Below the pieces are notes generated by a model. The model was not told the origin of the DNA and made no database searches. It saw only the letters and a list, made by a program, of their open reading frames with translations. A program made the translations under genes and the position numbers. Source: Lepeophtheirus salmonis (Eukaryota; Arthropoda; Copepoda; Siphonostomatoida; Caligidae). Taken from it: a DNA stretch of 64,000 bases. Shown piece by piece: positions 1-13,089 of this stretch. Every line of letters starts with the position of its first letter. The first letter of the stretch is position 1. Location: contig NC_052134.2 in NCBI RefSeq assembly GCF_016086655.4, positions 2,356,001 through 2,420,000 on the forward strand, read 5' to 3'.

Positions 1-2285
1 GATCCGACTTCAAAAGGGGACGTGAACCAACTCCAGATGTGTACAAACATATTTTCAAGGAATACAATATTTGTATTATACAAAGTTAAAAAAAAAAATA
101 CGTCAAGTATACAAAAACCATTTAACCTAATTAGATTAAGATTACAATTTTTACGAGTATAAGCATATTTTTATATTTGGATGTTGCTCGTAGTCCAAAT
201 TATATATCTTCTCTATGATTCTAGTACACCATGACTTCAAAATTCTAAAATTGCATGATGAATATGTTTGCCAATAAATAAATGCATAGAAGGCAACAGG
301 ACGTCGGAAATGAGAGCTCTTAAGAAGGATGGGGATATCTGCAGAGTGTGTTTTTTTTATGTCATAACTAAAAAACATATTTTGTATGCTGTATATCTGT
401 GAACGTTTGTGTAATTCCTTGGAGTCTCCTTCTATCACTCATCCCTGTCTCAAAGTAATTGTAGATCCAAATTTATGGTATGTACATATATGTTTGTGTA
501 ATTATGATTACCCTATAAATAATCCATAAAATTTATTGATATTTTTGGCAATGCCATAAGGGATAAAATCAACATTACATTCCTCTTTTTTCCTCCCTCC
601 TCAAATTTTATTTTTGGTGGGCTTTTGTGTCCTTGTTATTAATGGTTTTACATCAATATATATATATATGTAAATTAGACTGTTTCAAAATGTAGTCACA
701 ATAAAAATTAAAATGAATTCAGCTCTGATACTGATTCGATTTTGAGGTCAATACAGTGTTTATGATCGTTTCAGAATCCAAAGCAGTTCGTTGGGCTAAA
801 ATTACACTTTCTTCATTTGAAATAATATTAGGATTATACTTTTTTGTATCACATGCAGGAAGGAATTTTTGAAATTCTGTATCAAAATACTTTTTAATTA
901 AAACCCCTTTAGCTATTTAAAAATATTCTTTTTAAATGGCCAAAAAAACCCCAAAATTGGCTTCAAATTAAACTTTTCCATCAATACACAGCATGAGATC
1001 AAATTAACAGATCCCCCTAAGAAAGATACTTCCTTATACACACCTTAAGATAAAAATTGTGACAAAGTTAAACTTTTTTACTTTTGACCTTTCATATAAC
1101 CTTCAAACTAATCTTTATTGTTTTTTATTGCTATAAAACAATTGATTCAAGTATAAAAGGGCTTTCCTAATCAGAACATAGGAAATTTTTTACTAATTAA
1201 TTTGATATTTAGTAATAAAAAACAACATTCAGGATTAAAAATTAAATTTTGGGTAGGGTGTTGGGATTTTCCGCCTGATTTTAATTTTTTTTTCTATCAA
1301 AATACTCCCAACATATGTGGTGAATAGAAAAATTGTGCTAAAATTATATATATATTATTTTTTTCAGAAATTACACCCCCCCCCCCCCCCCCAAGACACA
1401 CACTAATATTATTTATATACATTATCTTAAAATTACCCCAAACCCCGAAGATATATCCTCCATTTTTAATTCCATGATTACTCAAATTCAGGAACAGTCT
1501 AAAGTACATGTAATATGTATATATTTGAATAAAACATTTATCTTTTATTAACGCGAATAAAATAATAGATAATAAAAACCGCTAATTGATTGCCTTCATA
1601 TAGATACAATAACTGATTTTTCATTTATTTATTATTTAAGTTAATGAAAAAAGGTGGGGGGGGGGGAAAGCAACAACAATAATAAAAATAACATCAAATC
1701 CAAGTTCACTTGAAGGAGGATATCCTAAAGGGTCACTTCACATTCCTTCAAAAAAAAAAAAAAAAAAAAAAAAATCATCTCAATTGATCAGAAGGAGCCT
1801 CTTAAATTACCCCCAAAAAAACAGCTTCTTGACTCTTCCTTCTTCTTACAAAAAAAAAAAAAAATCATACAAGTTGTAATTGTAACTAATAAATAATTAG
1901 GTATGATATATCAAAATAAAAACAATCTTGAACAAAATGATTAATTTTTTTCTAATCTTGACTTACTTCTTAAGTATAAATATATCTACATTTTTTATAT
2001 ATAAATATGCAAAAATATACTGGAGTGGACCATTTACCAAAAACATTTTTGCCAAAGGACATTTTGCTAAAGGATATATTTTTTTTTTTCGTACTTAGGT
2101 ACAGCTTTATTCTTCCGCATCTTTTTCTTATAGAATATAAGAAATTAATTCCTAATATGAGATTATTATAATATATTTTTGTGATTTGTCCATAATTGAA
2201 CGAGAGAACATTCTCATTCAACTATTCAAAATTCTGAGCACTGATAAGGGGAAAAAGAAGCAGACACATTGACAGCTGACAACTG
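1..2285. other. AT-rich non-coding stretch
   Basis: I see no supportable gene here. The stretch has a run of 17 C at 1376-1392, a run of 25 A at 1750-1774 and a short TA run near 656-668. An open frame of 95 codons on the minus strand (151-438) has no recognisable motif. A short degenerate GGACATTTTG-type repeat lies near 2025-2080. Confidence 0.6.
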
Positions 2286-2600
2286 GTGCAGTGGGTTCTA
2301 AAATTTGACGTTAGAATTTTTGAATCGTTGGATGCGAAGCAAATCTCCAGGAGGTATTGTAAACCTCTGGAACTTCCTCCTACGTGGAATAAAATAATGA
2401 TAGGTTCTTTGAGAGGGATTAATGATGGGAAAAAGTATACAACCCAGTTTCAAATATGTGCTGGGATCATAGAATTCAATCTAGCATGCAAAGACTGTGG
2501 TCGAATATTTAAAAACGTTATACAAGCCTTGTTCGACTGCCCTTCGCTGTCTGATATTCGGATTTTTATATTCTTACCATATCTTCATAAAAGACTTTGA
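2286..2600 (+). pseudogene. possible non-LTR reverse transcriptase C-terminal fragment
   Basis: The 104-codon frame ends with a cysteine-rich segment, CKDC (Cys68 and Cys71) followed by ALFDCPSL (Cys85) and an R/I-rich tail. This resembles the zinc-binding domain that follows reverse transcriptase in many non-LTR elements (Cys-x2-Cys ... His-x4-Cys-Pro). The expected His is Gln here, so the finger would be defective. No RT catalytic motif is visible upstream. The overlapping frame that follows (2497-2844) may be a frameshifted continuation but contains nothing diagnostic. The family assignment rests on a short motif and is weak. Confidence 0.3.
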
Positions 2601-2844
2601 ACCCAATCTTGCAAAGGCTTTCTTTCCGTTTGACATTCCTACTCACCAGTCGAGTCGTTTGGAAGAAGAAAAAGCAATTAGCGCTGGAAACTGTAAAGCT
2701 TTCATAGCTGAGCTTATTACGGAAAATAGTTTGATTGATGGAATGGAAGAGCTATTTTTATCTATGCTCCCACTATACAGCTTTTTCTTTGAAGATTCCC
2801 CAGCTCCATGGTACATCCTGAAATTACGCTTCAAATATTATTAA

Positions 2845-3499
2845 ATACTACCCTTCTTCTTCGATAATACATACCAAGGTATTAGAAGCCATCATATATA
2901 TGTACAAAAGATACTCCATGGAAAAAAAAGTTTAAAAATAGGGGTTGTGTATATTTTGCCTCACTTTAAGGCCTTTCAAATATAATATTATAGGTGTTTA
3001 TGCTAACACTATGTTTTCTTATTTCTGTTGAAATGATTTTTTATTTTATAAGTGTAAGATTTCAAAGGTCCAAAAAGAATATCAGTTTCAAACGACAATG
3101 TTTATTTATGTTTTATTCTAAACCATAATTTTTTCTATTAATTTTCATATTTTGCACATATTTTGTGGGTGTGCATGTGTGAATAATTAAGGCACATTGC
3201 TAAAAACAAAACAAAAATACAGTGTGATTATTTATGTTAGTACGGTAACAGGACTTAATAAATGTGTAAATTCACCCTTAACACTTTGTTAACGTTTGAA
3301 AAGAAATATCCCCAAATTGAGTTGTTAGTTGGCTAATACCAGAAATGACGTCACTTTATCATTTTCTGTCATTTTTCTTGAGGCCTATGACACTTTTCCG
3401 ATCTTTTGCAGAATTCACTTTGTTAATTTAGTTAAAAAGGTGAATTTATAGAGGTTGAATAGTGATCTAGTTTCAGAATAATATTTAAGTTGTATTTAA
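2845..3499. other. non-coding stretch
   Basis: Nothing coding is seen. One TGACGTCA octamer lies at 3346-3353. Confidence 0.5.
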
Positions 3500-4070
3500 A
3501 AGTCTGATATTTTGCTTTGTCGCAAAAAAAAGTTTCTGGGTCTTTCATATAACTTATTAGTTATTTCGGCCGTTCAATTTCTGCCAATTGTTCTACCTTT
3601 ACGATCCACCTTCTTGCACGTGCTAACTGTGGATAGTCTGTCATTGGGCGACCGATCTCAAGTATGCAAGACGGAATATAATTATCCTCCAAATACGACT
3701 ATTTGAAGCTTTTGGAACGTTACCTTGGCATTTCCAAACTGGCAACATTGAGCACCTTGCCGCTTCCATCCTGTGCACTGTTTACAACAGTACATTACAT
3801 CTAATGTAAGTTCACGGACGAAATAAATAAAAAATACCCATGTTCTCGGCTCGGCCGTGATGCTTCAGAGGCTGAGTGCATGCCATGCAGAGCAGGCGCT
3901 TACTTTCAGTGGTAAATAAAGGGGGCATCAATTTGGAAGCACACGGTCACTTTGCAAAACGCAAAACTGAAGCAAGAGGAGAAAGATTCATGGAGAGAAG
4001 TAACGGGGATGAAGAACTCAGTCAATATGAAGAACACCATGGGTGGACCAAATTCTCGGAAAAATAAAAA
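3500..4070 (+). other. unresolved segment of higher GC content with two short open frames
   Basis: By eye this segment is less AT-rich than its flanks and holds open frames at 3512-3706 and 3876-4067. The second encodes a charged 63-residue peptide rich in Glu, Arg and Lys. Neither matches a family I know. A TTACTTTCAG string near 3900-3909 could be a splice acceptor. It may be an exon or promoter-proximal region of an unknown gene, or a repeat. Confidence 0.25.
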
Positions 4071-5885
4071 AAGTGTAGATTCTTATTCAGAGCTGCTCAA
4101 GATTGGATAGCTTTTTTGTTTTTTATCAATATCTTCTCACAATACAAATGTAAAACGAAAATTTTCACTGATGCAAGCCCAATGAACCAAGGAGATGAAT
4201 CGGGTGTCTGTTGAATTACTAAAGGGGACTCTTTGCACCCAGTACATTTTCAAAAACATTCGATGGAAGGACTTTCATACTTATTTAATAGACAATCGCC
4301 AACTTCTGGGTAAGATTGAGTCTTCAGAAGATAAATATGGCCAAACAGATGAGAGGAGTACTAAAAAGTTTCTTAATTTCATATGTGGTGATATGCGTCC
4401 CGTCCCCCCCCCGCCGCCGAAGTATCCTCTTTTTTTAAAAACTCAATTCTGGTACCCATAATTTCAGTATACTCTACGCCATAAGCTACGATCACTACTT
4501 TGTACAAATATTGATCACGTGATCTTAGATCTAATTAATTAATTGTATGACAGATGTCGTTGCGCTAGCAAGGAGCAGAGGGAATGAAGGAAGGGATAAG
4601 AGATATTGCATCTCTTATCCATCTTGCTTCCCTTTCTACATAATACTATTACAATCATACATAGAAGGAAGAAAAATACAATACTATTATTAAAAACAGG
4701 AAGGAGTCATAAATGAAACTATAATATAAAATATATGTTTATATTAATAAACAATGACAATCGTCTCTACAACTACGACAACAACAAACAAAAAGATAAT
4801 GAAAAAATTAATATTAACACATCCAATTTTGGAGAGGAAACGTTGCGTGAGATCCATTTGCCTTAAAAAAATATATATTGTATATGGACTCGCACACTAT
4901 GTTGTTTATAATAGTTGGAAAAGGAGTAATTTCATTTATACATATAATGCATATTCTGCATCACTCATTTCATTGTCTCCTTGGATCCCCCCCCCCCAAT
5001 CCTTCTTTATTTGTGTTCTATCATTCCCATTTTCATGATAGACACTTCTAATACTCGTATGTACAATGAACTTTTATTCTGCGTCTCTAATGGCCGTTGA
5101 AGAGCGAGAGAGAGCAAAATTACTTTGTTTAATGCATTTTTAAGTAATATGACTCCATTTTTGTTTTTCTTCATATTTTTCCTTATTATTGTTCCCCCCT
5201 TTTCTTCATCTTCTTCTATTCACTTCCCTTCCTCATTCTCTTTAAATCTACTTCCAAGTACAACTGTAAATGTACTCTCGACTCCCTGACATACTTTCTT
5301 TATTTCTTGCGTATGTCTCTATGCTTTTGAAAAGGAGCTTTTTACGACGTGTTGTAGATCTGCATCGAATGCAGACTCATCTCATCTCTATTTATCACCT
5401 GTTCTTCATTTCTGCAGGGGTGGTATCTTTCTTTTTGGGTTCCTGATGTGTCTTAGGCCGATTTGTAACCGTATCCTAGTATACTCCAAATTCGTGGAAT
5501 TATGTGACTACTATTTAGCAGGTTGACGATTGGCTTGAGATTATAATAATCTAACCATAAAGACAATTTATTCAACTTTATGTTAAAGTTCTTAATCACG
5601 ATTTTTTGTTAGTGGGGAGGTGGGCTGATTGAAGTGACATTGGACGACCTACTAGCAATAAGGCAGATTAATACTACTTTTAAAATAATTATTAGGGACC
5701 CTGGTGATGACGACATGTGTCATTATTTACTCCTCTGTAGTAATATCTCTGAGACCACATAGGTAGAATAATTTTTATGTTATTTATACTTATATTTGAC
5801 CAAATACCTTTTTTGTCTTCCATTCCCGTAGTTAGAGGTCTTAAGGCATTCAATAATATTTGTTTAGTATTTAGGTACATACTTC
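4071..5885. other. non-coding stretch with one strong hairpin
   Basis: The segment includes the hairpin at 4594-4620 and a pyrimidine-rich tract around 5180-5260. No frame has a recognisable domain; those at 4195-4461 and 4754-5038 look like chance. Confidence 0.5.
4594..4620. repeat. perfect 11-bp hairpin
   Basis: GGATAAGAGAT is followed by a five-base loop (ATTGC) and its exact reverse complement. Outside it, GGGAA and AAG on the left can pair with CTT and TTCCC on the right with bulges, giving a possible irregular stem of about 60 nt. It could be a small-RNA hairpin or the centre of an old foldback repeat. The sequence alone does not decide. Confidence 0.6.
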
Positions 5886-6051
5886 CAGTGTTTCTCAAAC
5901 AGTGGTATGGGAGCTCCCTTGAGGTGCGTGGATGAACGCATAAAAGAGGTCAATCTTTCACTACGATACACTTGCCCATGATGATAATATTGGAAGAACT
6001 TGATAATATTTTATTATGAGGTACTCAATGTAAAAAGTGTGAGAACCACTT
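5886..6051. mobile_element. short hAT-like non-autonomous element
   Basis: The left end begins CAGTGTTTCTCAAAC and the right end reads TGTGAGAACCACTT. These are imperfect inverted copies of the CAGTGGTTCTCA-type terminus found on many hAT elements. The string ACTTCC flanks both sides and may be part of a decayed 8-bp target duplication. The interior of about 165 bp has no coding capacity. Confidence 0.5.
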
Positions 6052-8278
6052 CCTACCAGATCTTAACTTGTAAAAGCAGCAACGAAGTAAGTAATGGTTT
6101 ATTTATGACAATATTATGTATGCACTAATATTAAGCTACTAGCAATCAATTGAAAAATTTCACTTCTTTGATATTCATGAATAATGATGTCCAATCTTAT
6201 TTTGAAGCATATATATATTCAAAATTATAACCATTATATAAAAAAATCAAATAATATTTAGGATACATCATTGACAAAAAGTTATTCCAAATTGCAAACA
6301 CAGATACTATAGTACTTATTTTTTAATAATCTTTTGAGTACTTTCATCTTAAATGAAGATAAATCCCCTCTTTTCACCATCAACTACTCCTGAGCATCCT
6401 ACTTATCAACGAATGTTGTTGGGGCTTTTTTTATTATTGCTTTTAAAATATGATACTCTGAGCTTTAGTTACACATGTGTAGCTATATGGATATTTCTCG
6501 CATCAAGTAGTCGGTCAGCCTCCAGGATATTAAGAGTAAACTCAAAAATGAGGTGTCGACAGACAGACCGACAAAATCTTGTATGTATTAATATAGATAC
6601 GCATGTATTGTAGGTCTACAAATTATCGTAAAACAAAAGGAGTGCGGATTTCAGAATATTCGATGAGATGGATACATTTCTATTTGTGGAAATCCCTCCT
6701 GAAGAGACGTAACACCTCTCCCCCCCCCCCTTCAGAACATGTATGAAACACAATTTAAAAAAGACAGATTATAAATGTATTTTTCCTTTGTCCTGTACAG
6801 GTTCCTTCTTCCGGTTGAGAGGAAAGAACATTGCAAATAGATGAATACCACCTCATCCCCACGTCCATATTATGTTTATAAACATATATTTTCTTGTATC
6901 CCCCCGCCCTTATTCTACACAAAGTATGACATCGCATTTTTGTGGCTGTTCCTCTTAGTTATCAAAGTAAAAGTCAAATAAATTTTGAGCAACCATGTCA
7001 ATAACAATAACAAGGACATTAGTGGATCCAAGATTATCTTTATATAAATTGAAATTGTAGTGAACCAATTGGCAATTTTTAATTTTCTTAATTTCTGTAA
7101 CTCAAGGCCTAGGCCTGGTCGTCTCCCTCTCCTCCCCTTCTCTCCCTAAAAGTGGCACTGCACAAGTGACAAATAGATTTCATGCAAATTATCATATTAT
7201 TGTGTTATCGATCGAACACCCTAATACTTTTCTTTTTGATTTACACTCGTGAGAGCTTAAATAATTTTCGCATCTCTAACGATAACACTTTACTATAAAC
7301 AGGCAGCGAACTACAAAATGAACTCCTTAAAATTGTAATTATTGACGTCATACATCTCTAGTAACAAAAAAAAAATTAAGTTTTAATCAATCTACGTCAT
7401 AATAAGATTAACAACCAATTATAATTTTGGATCATTTTATGCTCATTAACTCAAACAACAAAACATAAATAAAAAAACCATTTTAATACATAATTATATT
7501 TGACGATGATGTTGCCATGAAGTTTAGAAAATTATGTATCAATAGTTGAATATTATTTCGTCAATTCATTCGACAAAACGAGGTAATGAAATTTAATAGG
7601 CAATTAGAGTTTTCCCATTTTTTTTTTTTTTTTTTTGCAATACATGTTCGGAATTTGCTGATTCATTTCGTGAATATAATAATAAGCTAGATTTTACATT
7701 ATACTTAGTGTATAACATATTAAGTATTTTGATTTACATTAAATTTGATTATTTATTAATTTCTTTAATTGAGCTTTTAATTCTTAGCTATTTCTTGTGC
7801 ATATCCTTGTTTTTTTTTAAGTGTGTAATTAGCTTATATGTATATATAAACCTCAAAGTCAAAAAATTTCAATTAATGGTCTGTAAGATAGTCATAATTG
7901 TATTTCTTTTACAGTTTTCAAATGATATCACAAAAAAACAGATCCATAATATATCAATTTAGATATCTTCTCTTTTTGGAGAGCAATCGTCAACTTTTTC
8001 TTCAATTTCATAATGCTTAAATGCAAATGGCGTCACTGTAGCGATGATTTAATAGAAAAATAATTGTAAAAAAAATACGTATTACAATAGTTTTATCATT
8101 TATGCGTTAACCACTCTGCGTTATCTGATCCTATCAAGGATATATTCTAAGAATAATCACAGAATAAATACGAGACACTTTTAGATAGGTACGCGTGTAT
8201 CACACATATATTTTCACTCTAAACCCGGTAAGACGTATCTTAAATAATAACAATAAACATATATATATATAAATTAAA
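6052..8278. other. AT-rich non-coding stretch
   Basis: The stretch holds an 11-C run at 6720-6730, a T run at about 7617-7636 and a TGACGTCA octamer at 7343-7350. Open frames here (6353-6613, 7708-7962) are low-complexity and have no motif. Confidence 0.5.
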
Positions 8279-8678
8279 CATGGGATGTCCAATCTGTGGA
8301 TCGTAGGCCGCAATGTAGCCCGTCTAATTTTTAGGTGTTTTCATTCTCATTTAAAGTAGTATCTTTTTAGAAATATTTCGCAATATCATCAAAACCCGTA
8401 GGACGCTCATAATAAGTACAAGCATTGAAAAATGTTTAACGATATATATTTTTTTCTGAGATTCAAACAGGGTTGCCAGATTAGCTTTTTAAAGCAGTTT
8501 GGACTGGAAAATTAGATTTTACCTTGTTTTATACTTGGTCTAAAATGAATTGAATTTGTATTTAATCATTTCTTATATAGCCATTAAAAAAAAAAAATTA
8601 ATAGGGCCCAAGCCCCATTAAAATATTTCAAGTGGCAATGCGGCCCATTATATTAAAAAGTTAGATATACCTGATCTA
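8279..8678. mobile_element. hAT-like MITE, degraded
   Basis: The left end CATGGGATGTCCAATC is followed by a GGCCGCAATGTAGCCC segment. Near the right end, AATGCGGCCCAT is the inverted counterpart of the inner part, and ACCTG lies at the terminus. This layout, with a GGTGTCCAA-type terminus and an adjoining CGGCCCGCA block at each end, is typical of one class of hAT-derived elements. No target duplication could be matched. Confidence 0.45.
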
Positions 8679-10390
8679 GTATATTTTCATTCAAATTTAT
8701 ATTGTATTCAGACAATCAAACTATATTATAACAAGAAATTGATACAAGAAACCTGTTGGCCGAGGTATATTTTGCAAAATAGAATTGAGTCTTGATAATT
8801 TCTTATCATACAATAGTTTGATTGTGTAAATACCATATAAATTTCAATGAAAATAAACTAGTGTATTAAATAATTTGCAATGAAATTATATCATAATTGA
8901 ATCCTTAATTATCATGTTGCTTGCAATGAATAGTTTAATAATATAATTACCCAGAATCATGTCACTTTAAAATGTAAATGATGATAAAATGACCATTTAC
9001 TTCAATATTTGAAATTTTATAGATTTCCCTGGGATTTTGTACATTGCCCGCTATGACCGGCATTTTGCACATTGCCCGTAACATATATATATATATATAA
9101 TACTGTGGACGCCTTTGATAGTACATATGTTTCGTATAAAGGAGGTCTCACCTCTAAAAATGTATTAGTGTATTAGGGAGTTGAATCATCTTTCATTTAG
9201 ATCGTTTGATGCCTAAAACCTTTGTTCAAAGAGATTAAAAACTATTTTATATTCACTCAACCTTTCATTAACTGAATGAACACATATTACATCAAATAAA
9301 AAATTTGTACAAACTGACGATAATTCATTATAATTTTTTTCACCTATATAACATAAAAAGTAAACAATAAATAATAACAAAATAAGTTATTGAATGTCTG
9401 GTCTTTTTACTTCCATGTCTAGGTTTGTAACTCAAGGAGGTACAAACTTAATTTAAAATTTGGCGAGCTCTTGTTGTTGATCCTGTCCTAGATGATAAAT
9501 AATGGACTATCATTATTTATCCTCATTTTCAAACATTCTGTGGAAATTTAAAGAGGAAGGGAGGAACATCTATTATTGAAAGTAGGAAAATGACATAAAT
9601 TCTTAAAATATTCATTGCAACATCTTGTATATTTCAATGCTATCAGACATTAAATAGTAAATACAGTTCGTTTTCACGTCTCACAGTCAACGTATTTTGT
9701 CAATAGGAGGACTCTTGATGTACACGGAAAATTGTCCGTATTTTTTTCAAGCTTCATGATGGAGAATAAAACGTTATAAATATGCTTAATATTATTAATG
9801 ACAAATATCTAAACATATTTATTTGTTTTATCCTCCGACGGAGTACCTTTAAGTGTGAGTAATATTATTGCAATACAATTTTATTGCTATTTTTTAAATT
9901 CAATCCAATCTTCACAGAAATTGATCGATATTATTTGTAAGGAGGGGGGAGGATAAATAAATTAGGACCTCTTTAAATATACTTGAATACCCTGGTGTTT
10001 GTCTTAAACTATTTGTTTGGTATTAGAGGGGTTCCTTGCATGTAAGTGATACTTTGGTGGTATATTTAAAGGATCCAGGGGTACCCTCAAGTACCCCGAC
10101 CAACTCAAGGGATTCGAACTAGTTTGTGATGTTAGAAAGGTTGCTTGAATGTATTGGTTGTGTTTTTTTAACAATCCACACAACTTCTGGGCGAATCCGA
10201 GGGCCTAGAGTTTTCAACCGTATTTAAAGAGGCTCTATTCCCCCCTCCTCCTAAATTGCAATAATATTACTTTGACTTGAAAGTACTCCCTTGAGGGATG
10301 GAAGAAGCAAATATGTTTTGATATTTGTCATAAATAATATTAAACTAATGTATGATGTGTTATTAATTATTATTCATCATGAGTTTGAAC
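8679..10390. other. AT-rich non-coding stretch
   Basis: The stretch contains an ACATTGCCCG-type degenerate repeat around 9040-9075 and a TA microsatellite at about 9083-9100. Nothing coding is seen. Confidence 0.5.
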
Positions 10391-10394
10391 AAAA

Positions 10395-10488
10395 TACGGG
10401 CAATTTTCCTACCTCGCAATTTGCCTCCTGGGCAATTTTCTCGAGGGCAATCTTCCACTCGCAATTTTCTCCAGGACAGTTTTCCTAG
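10395..10488. repeat. six-unit minisatellite of about 15 bp
   Basis: Degenerate units of the form GGGCAATTTTCCTCC recur with the CAATTTT core at 10401, 10417, 10433, 10448, 10462 and 10477 (spacing 14-16 bp). The unit resembles the GGACATTTTG units of the foldback element at 57.6-58.3 kb, with CAATTTTC in place of ACATTTTG. Confidence 0.75.
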
Positions 10489-12071
10489 TACGTATAAATA
10501 CAAATGTGAAGATTTAACATGATAAATGTCATAAAAGAAATACTTGAAAAGTGATGAATTCTATAAATAATTCGGTAAACTACACTTAAATAACTGTCCT
10601 ATCCTCTGATACATCGTTTCTTTTATGTGGAGGTAGTTTTTATGATATTGATTAGCATTTTATAATTGCTTTCACGGAGAAATTGTCATAAAAAAAATAA
10701 AAATACTAGTATTCTCAAATAATTCATCGCTACATTCTGAAATATATCACGCAACCTTTAACACCTATAAAAATAAATAGAATAAGTCGATCTAGAGGTG
10801 CAGATGGTTAGACTATTAACAAATACCTCCAATTATTAATAATTTTGATTTTTCTTATACAACAAATATCTATATAAACCAATTGGGGTCTGTATATCTT
10901 TTTTTTTCTTGAATCGCTCATGTTTTATTTAAGTATCCACATTAGCAAAGGACTAAAGCTAGTAAAAGAAAGGGCGACATAAAGATAGATAAAAGTGCAT
11001 CTACATTTCTCTCATTCCTTACCTCTTTAAAATTTTATCCAAGATGTAACTTAGAGCAAACCTCTGCAATCTTTCATCAAAACAGAATCAAAGTTAAATA
11101 CATATGTTCAACATTGTATATTGTAATGTACTTTAAGAATAATATTAATATATTATTACATTTTGATATAATTTATGGGCCTTAACACAAAAAAAAATTT
11201 GCCATCAAATTTCTAAAAATAAAGAAGTATTAGCAGAATTTGAAACTTGTCAATGGGATCCATTTTTTCTTTATCAATTCACGTTTAATACTTAAGAGCT
11301 TCAGGGCGTCCGGAGGATTTTATTCGGATGGAAGAAACGTCTTTTTTTATGAATTTTCGGTCAGATATGAATTTTATCAAATGTTTTTTTCTTTTTTAGA
11401 AACGATATCCTCCTGTCAAATCCCTCCGGACCCATAGTATAGAGCATAGGCAGAGTGATAACTCAATACCATCGAGCAGGGATTTTCAACCTATTTTTAG
11501 TGATGTATCACATGTAAAATATTTATTTAACCCAAGTATCCTTTTACTAGCATAAAACCTTTTTAGTTGCAGATACAGGTGTTTCCGTAGGATTATTCGT
11601 TTGGAGGGGGTCTTGGCTTATGGATTTTTTTTTTTTTTTTTTTTCGAAAAAAAATACAAATGATCATATTTTTTGCAACAAATTCCACACACTTTTCCCA
11701 GCGATGTTCCTATCTCTGTAACCCTTTCAAATAGTTATCAGCGTTTTTTTTTATTCTTGCAAAATAAGTGTTCGTGAGGTACTTTTTGTTTTAGGCTCAA
11801 TTACTCCGAGTTTGATTCACTTAGACGTAGCAAATTTTAACACAACAAGCTTTTATATGTCTGCTATGGTTTGATTCTATTTAAAAGTCACAGCTTGACA
11901 AACAAATGCTTAATAACTGCTCCATACTCTTTTTTTTTGCCATTTTCACAAAAAACACTCACATAAAATCATTTAAACAGCTGTTACATTAATACTGAGT
12001 GTCCCAAATGGCTGAGACAAATGCTAGATAGATTTGATTCAAAATACCGTTTTAGTTTCTTTCGAAGTGAC
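10489..12071. other. non-coding stretch with a foldback repeat
   Basis: Apart from the foldback at 11304-11433, a T run at about 11621-11644 lies just after a CCGTAGGATTATTCG segment near 11586 that resembles the foldback arm. No gene is seen. Confidence 0.5.
11304..11433. repeat. small foldback repeat with GTCCGGAGG arms
   Basis: GGGCGTCCGGAGGATTT at 11304-11320 is inverted, with two single-base gaps, at 11418-11433 (AAATCCCTCCGGACCC). The interior is T-rich. The arm resembles the CATCCGCAGGGGG segment inside the hAT element at 15066 and a segment at 11586, so it may be one member of a GC-armed foldback family. Confidence 0.55.
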
Positions 12072-12288
12072 CATGGTTAGTATAATTACATGGTTAGACC
12101 ATCTTGTAATTGGGCATGCTAGAATTTTCAATTTTATGTATGTTATCGACTGCTAGGTAAGGAAGAGAGATTTTGACAAAACACGCAACCATTCATACAC
12201 TATGACGTCAATATAAAAAAGAATGGTGGAAGTCAAACATCAGTTGTACACCTGTTATAGTATAACCTTGTATTTCTATAAGCCTTGC
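12072..12288 (+). mobile_element. TIR element family M, copy A
   Basis: Between TGGTTAGACCATCTTG (12091) and TATAACCTTGTATTTCTAT (12260) this copy matches, in the same order, the segment at 60942-61158 and, inverted, the segment at 38641-38816. Shared internal blocks include the GTAATTGGG region, TTTTGACAAAACACG and CTATGACGTCAAT. The termini of the family are inverted repeats of about 22 bp beginning AAGGTTAATAGAAATAC; the left end of this copy is decayed. No coding capacity is present. The transposase that mobilises it is unknown. Confidence 0.65.
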
Positions 12289-13089
12289 TTAAGCCTATTT
12301 GATGAGTGTTGCTAAAATTTACTATATTATAAGATAACTCATAAATTCGTTTTAGTTATAAGAATTGATCAATTTGTATCTATTTTATTTGTGAAACATA
12401 ATCACGACATGATATATATTGTATACCTCAATTTTTTCCTGTAAAAGAAGAAAATAAATCCTGAAATTAACAAGTATTTATATAATTACGTCATTGCCCA
12501 ATTGTTGGATCTAATAGTAGGAATCTATTCACTCATATATCAGATTTCATTCTGGCTTCAATCAATCTTTACTAATAAACAAATAGGGAAAAGATATCAA
12601 TAACTGACCATAAAAAATACTCGATGTTATGTTTACAACATGTGGTATTATTCGAATTGATAATAATATTTTTTATTTGTGTTTATAGTAAAATCAAAAT
12701 TGATAATTTGGTCAACCTAATCACAAGTTAGATCAATTGAATACATATACTTTATTTTTGGACTTGATTGCGATCAGTGCTCAAAGGTAAAGGATACTTT
12801 TTGAAACAATCTCCATTAAAAATGCACATAGGCTTAATACTTTGATATACTAACAGTGAGATACTCAATGTAATATCTACAAACTACTATATCCCTATAT
12901 ATATCATCATTTTCCTTAGAATCTACAATTATGACGTCAAACCACTTTCTACTAATATTGAGTTATGATGTAAAAGAACAATTATTTTTGTTAATTGGTT
13001 AATATTATAAATTTTGTTGGGATATGCCTATAGTAAGTAGTTGAAAGGAAGAAAAAAAAACTTTTTTTAATGAGCATATAATTCTATAT
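12289..13089. other. AT-rich non-coding stretch
   Basis: Only AT-rich sequence is seen, with one TGACGTCA at 12932-12939. Confidence 0.5.

Noticed and set aside
151..438. 95-codon minus-strand ORF at the window start
   Set aside because: No motif, no supporting signals, and such frames are expected in 64 kb; not strong enough to call a gene.
1297..1509. Minus-strand ORF with a poly-Gly run
   Set aside because: The glycines are only the translation of the 17-C run at 1376-1392.
10110..10130. GGGATTCGAACT, tRNA T-loop-like string
   Set aside because: No acceptor, D or anticodon arms can be drawn around it.
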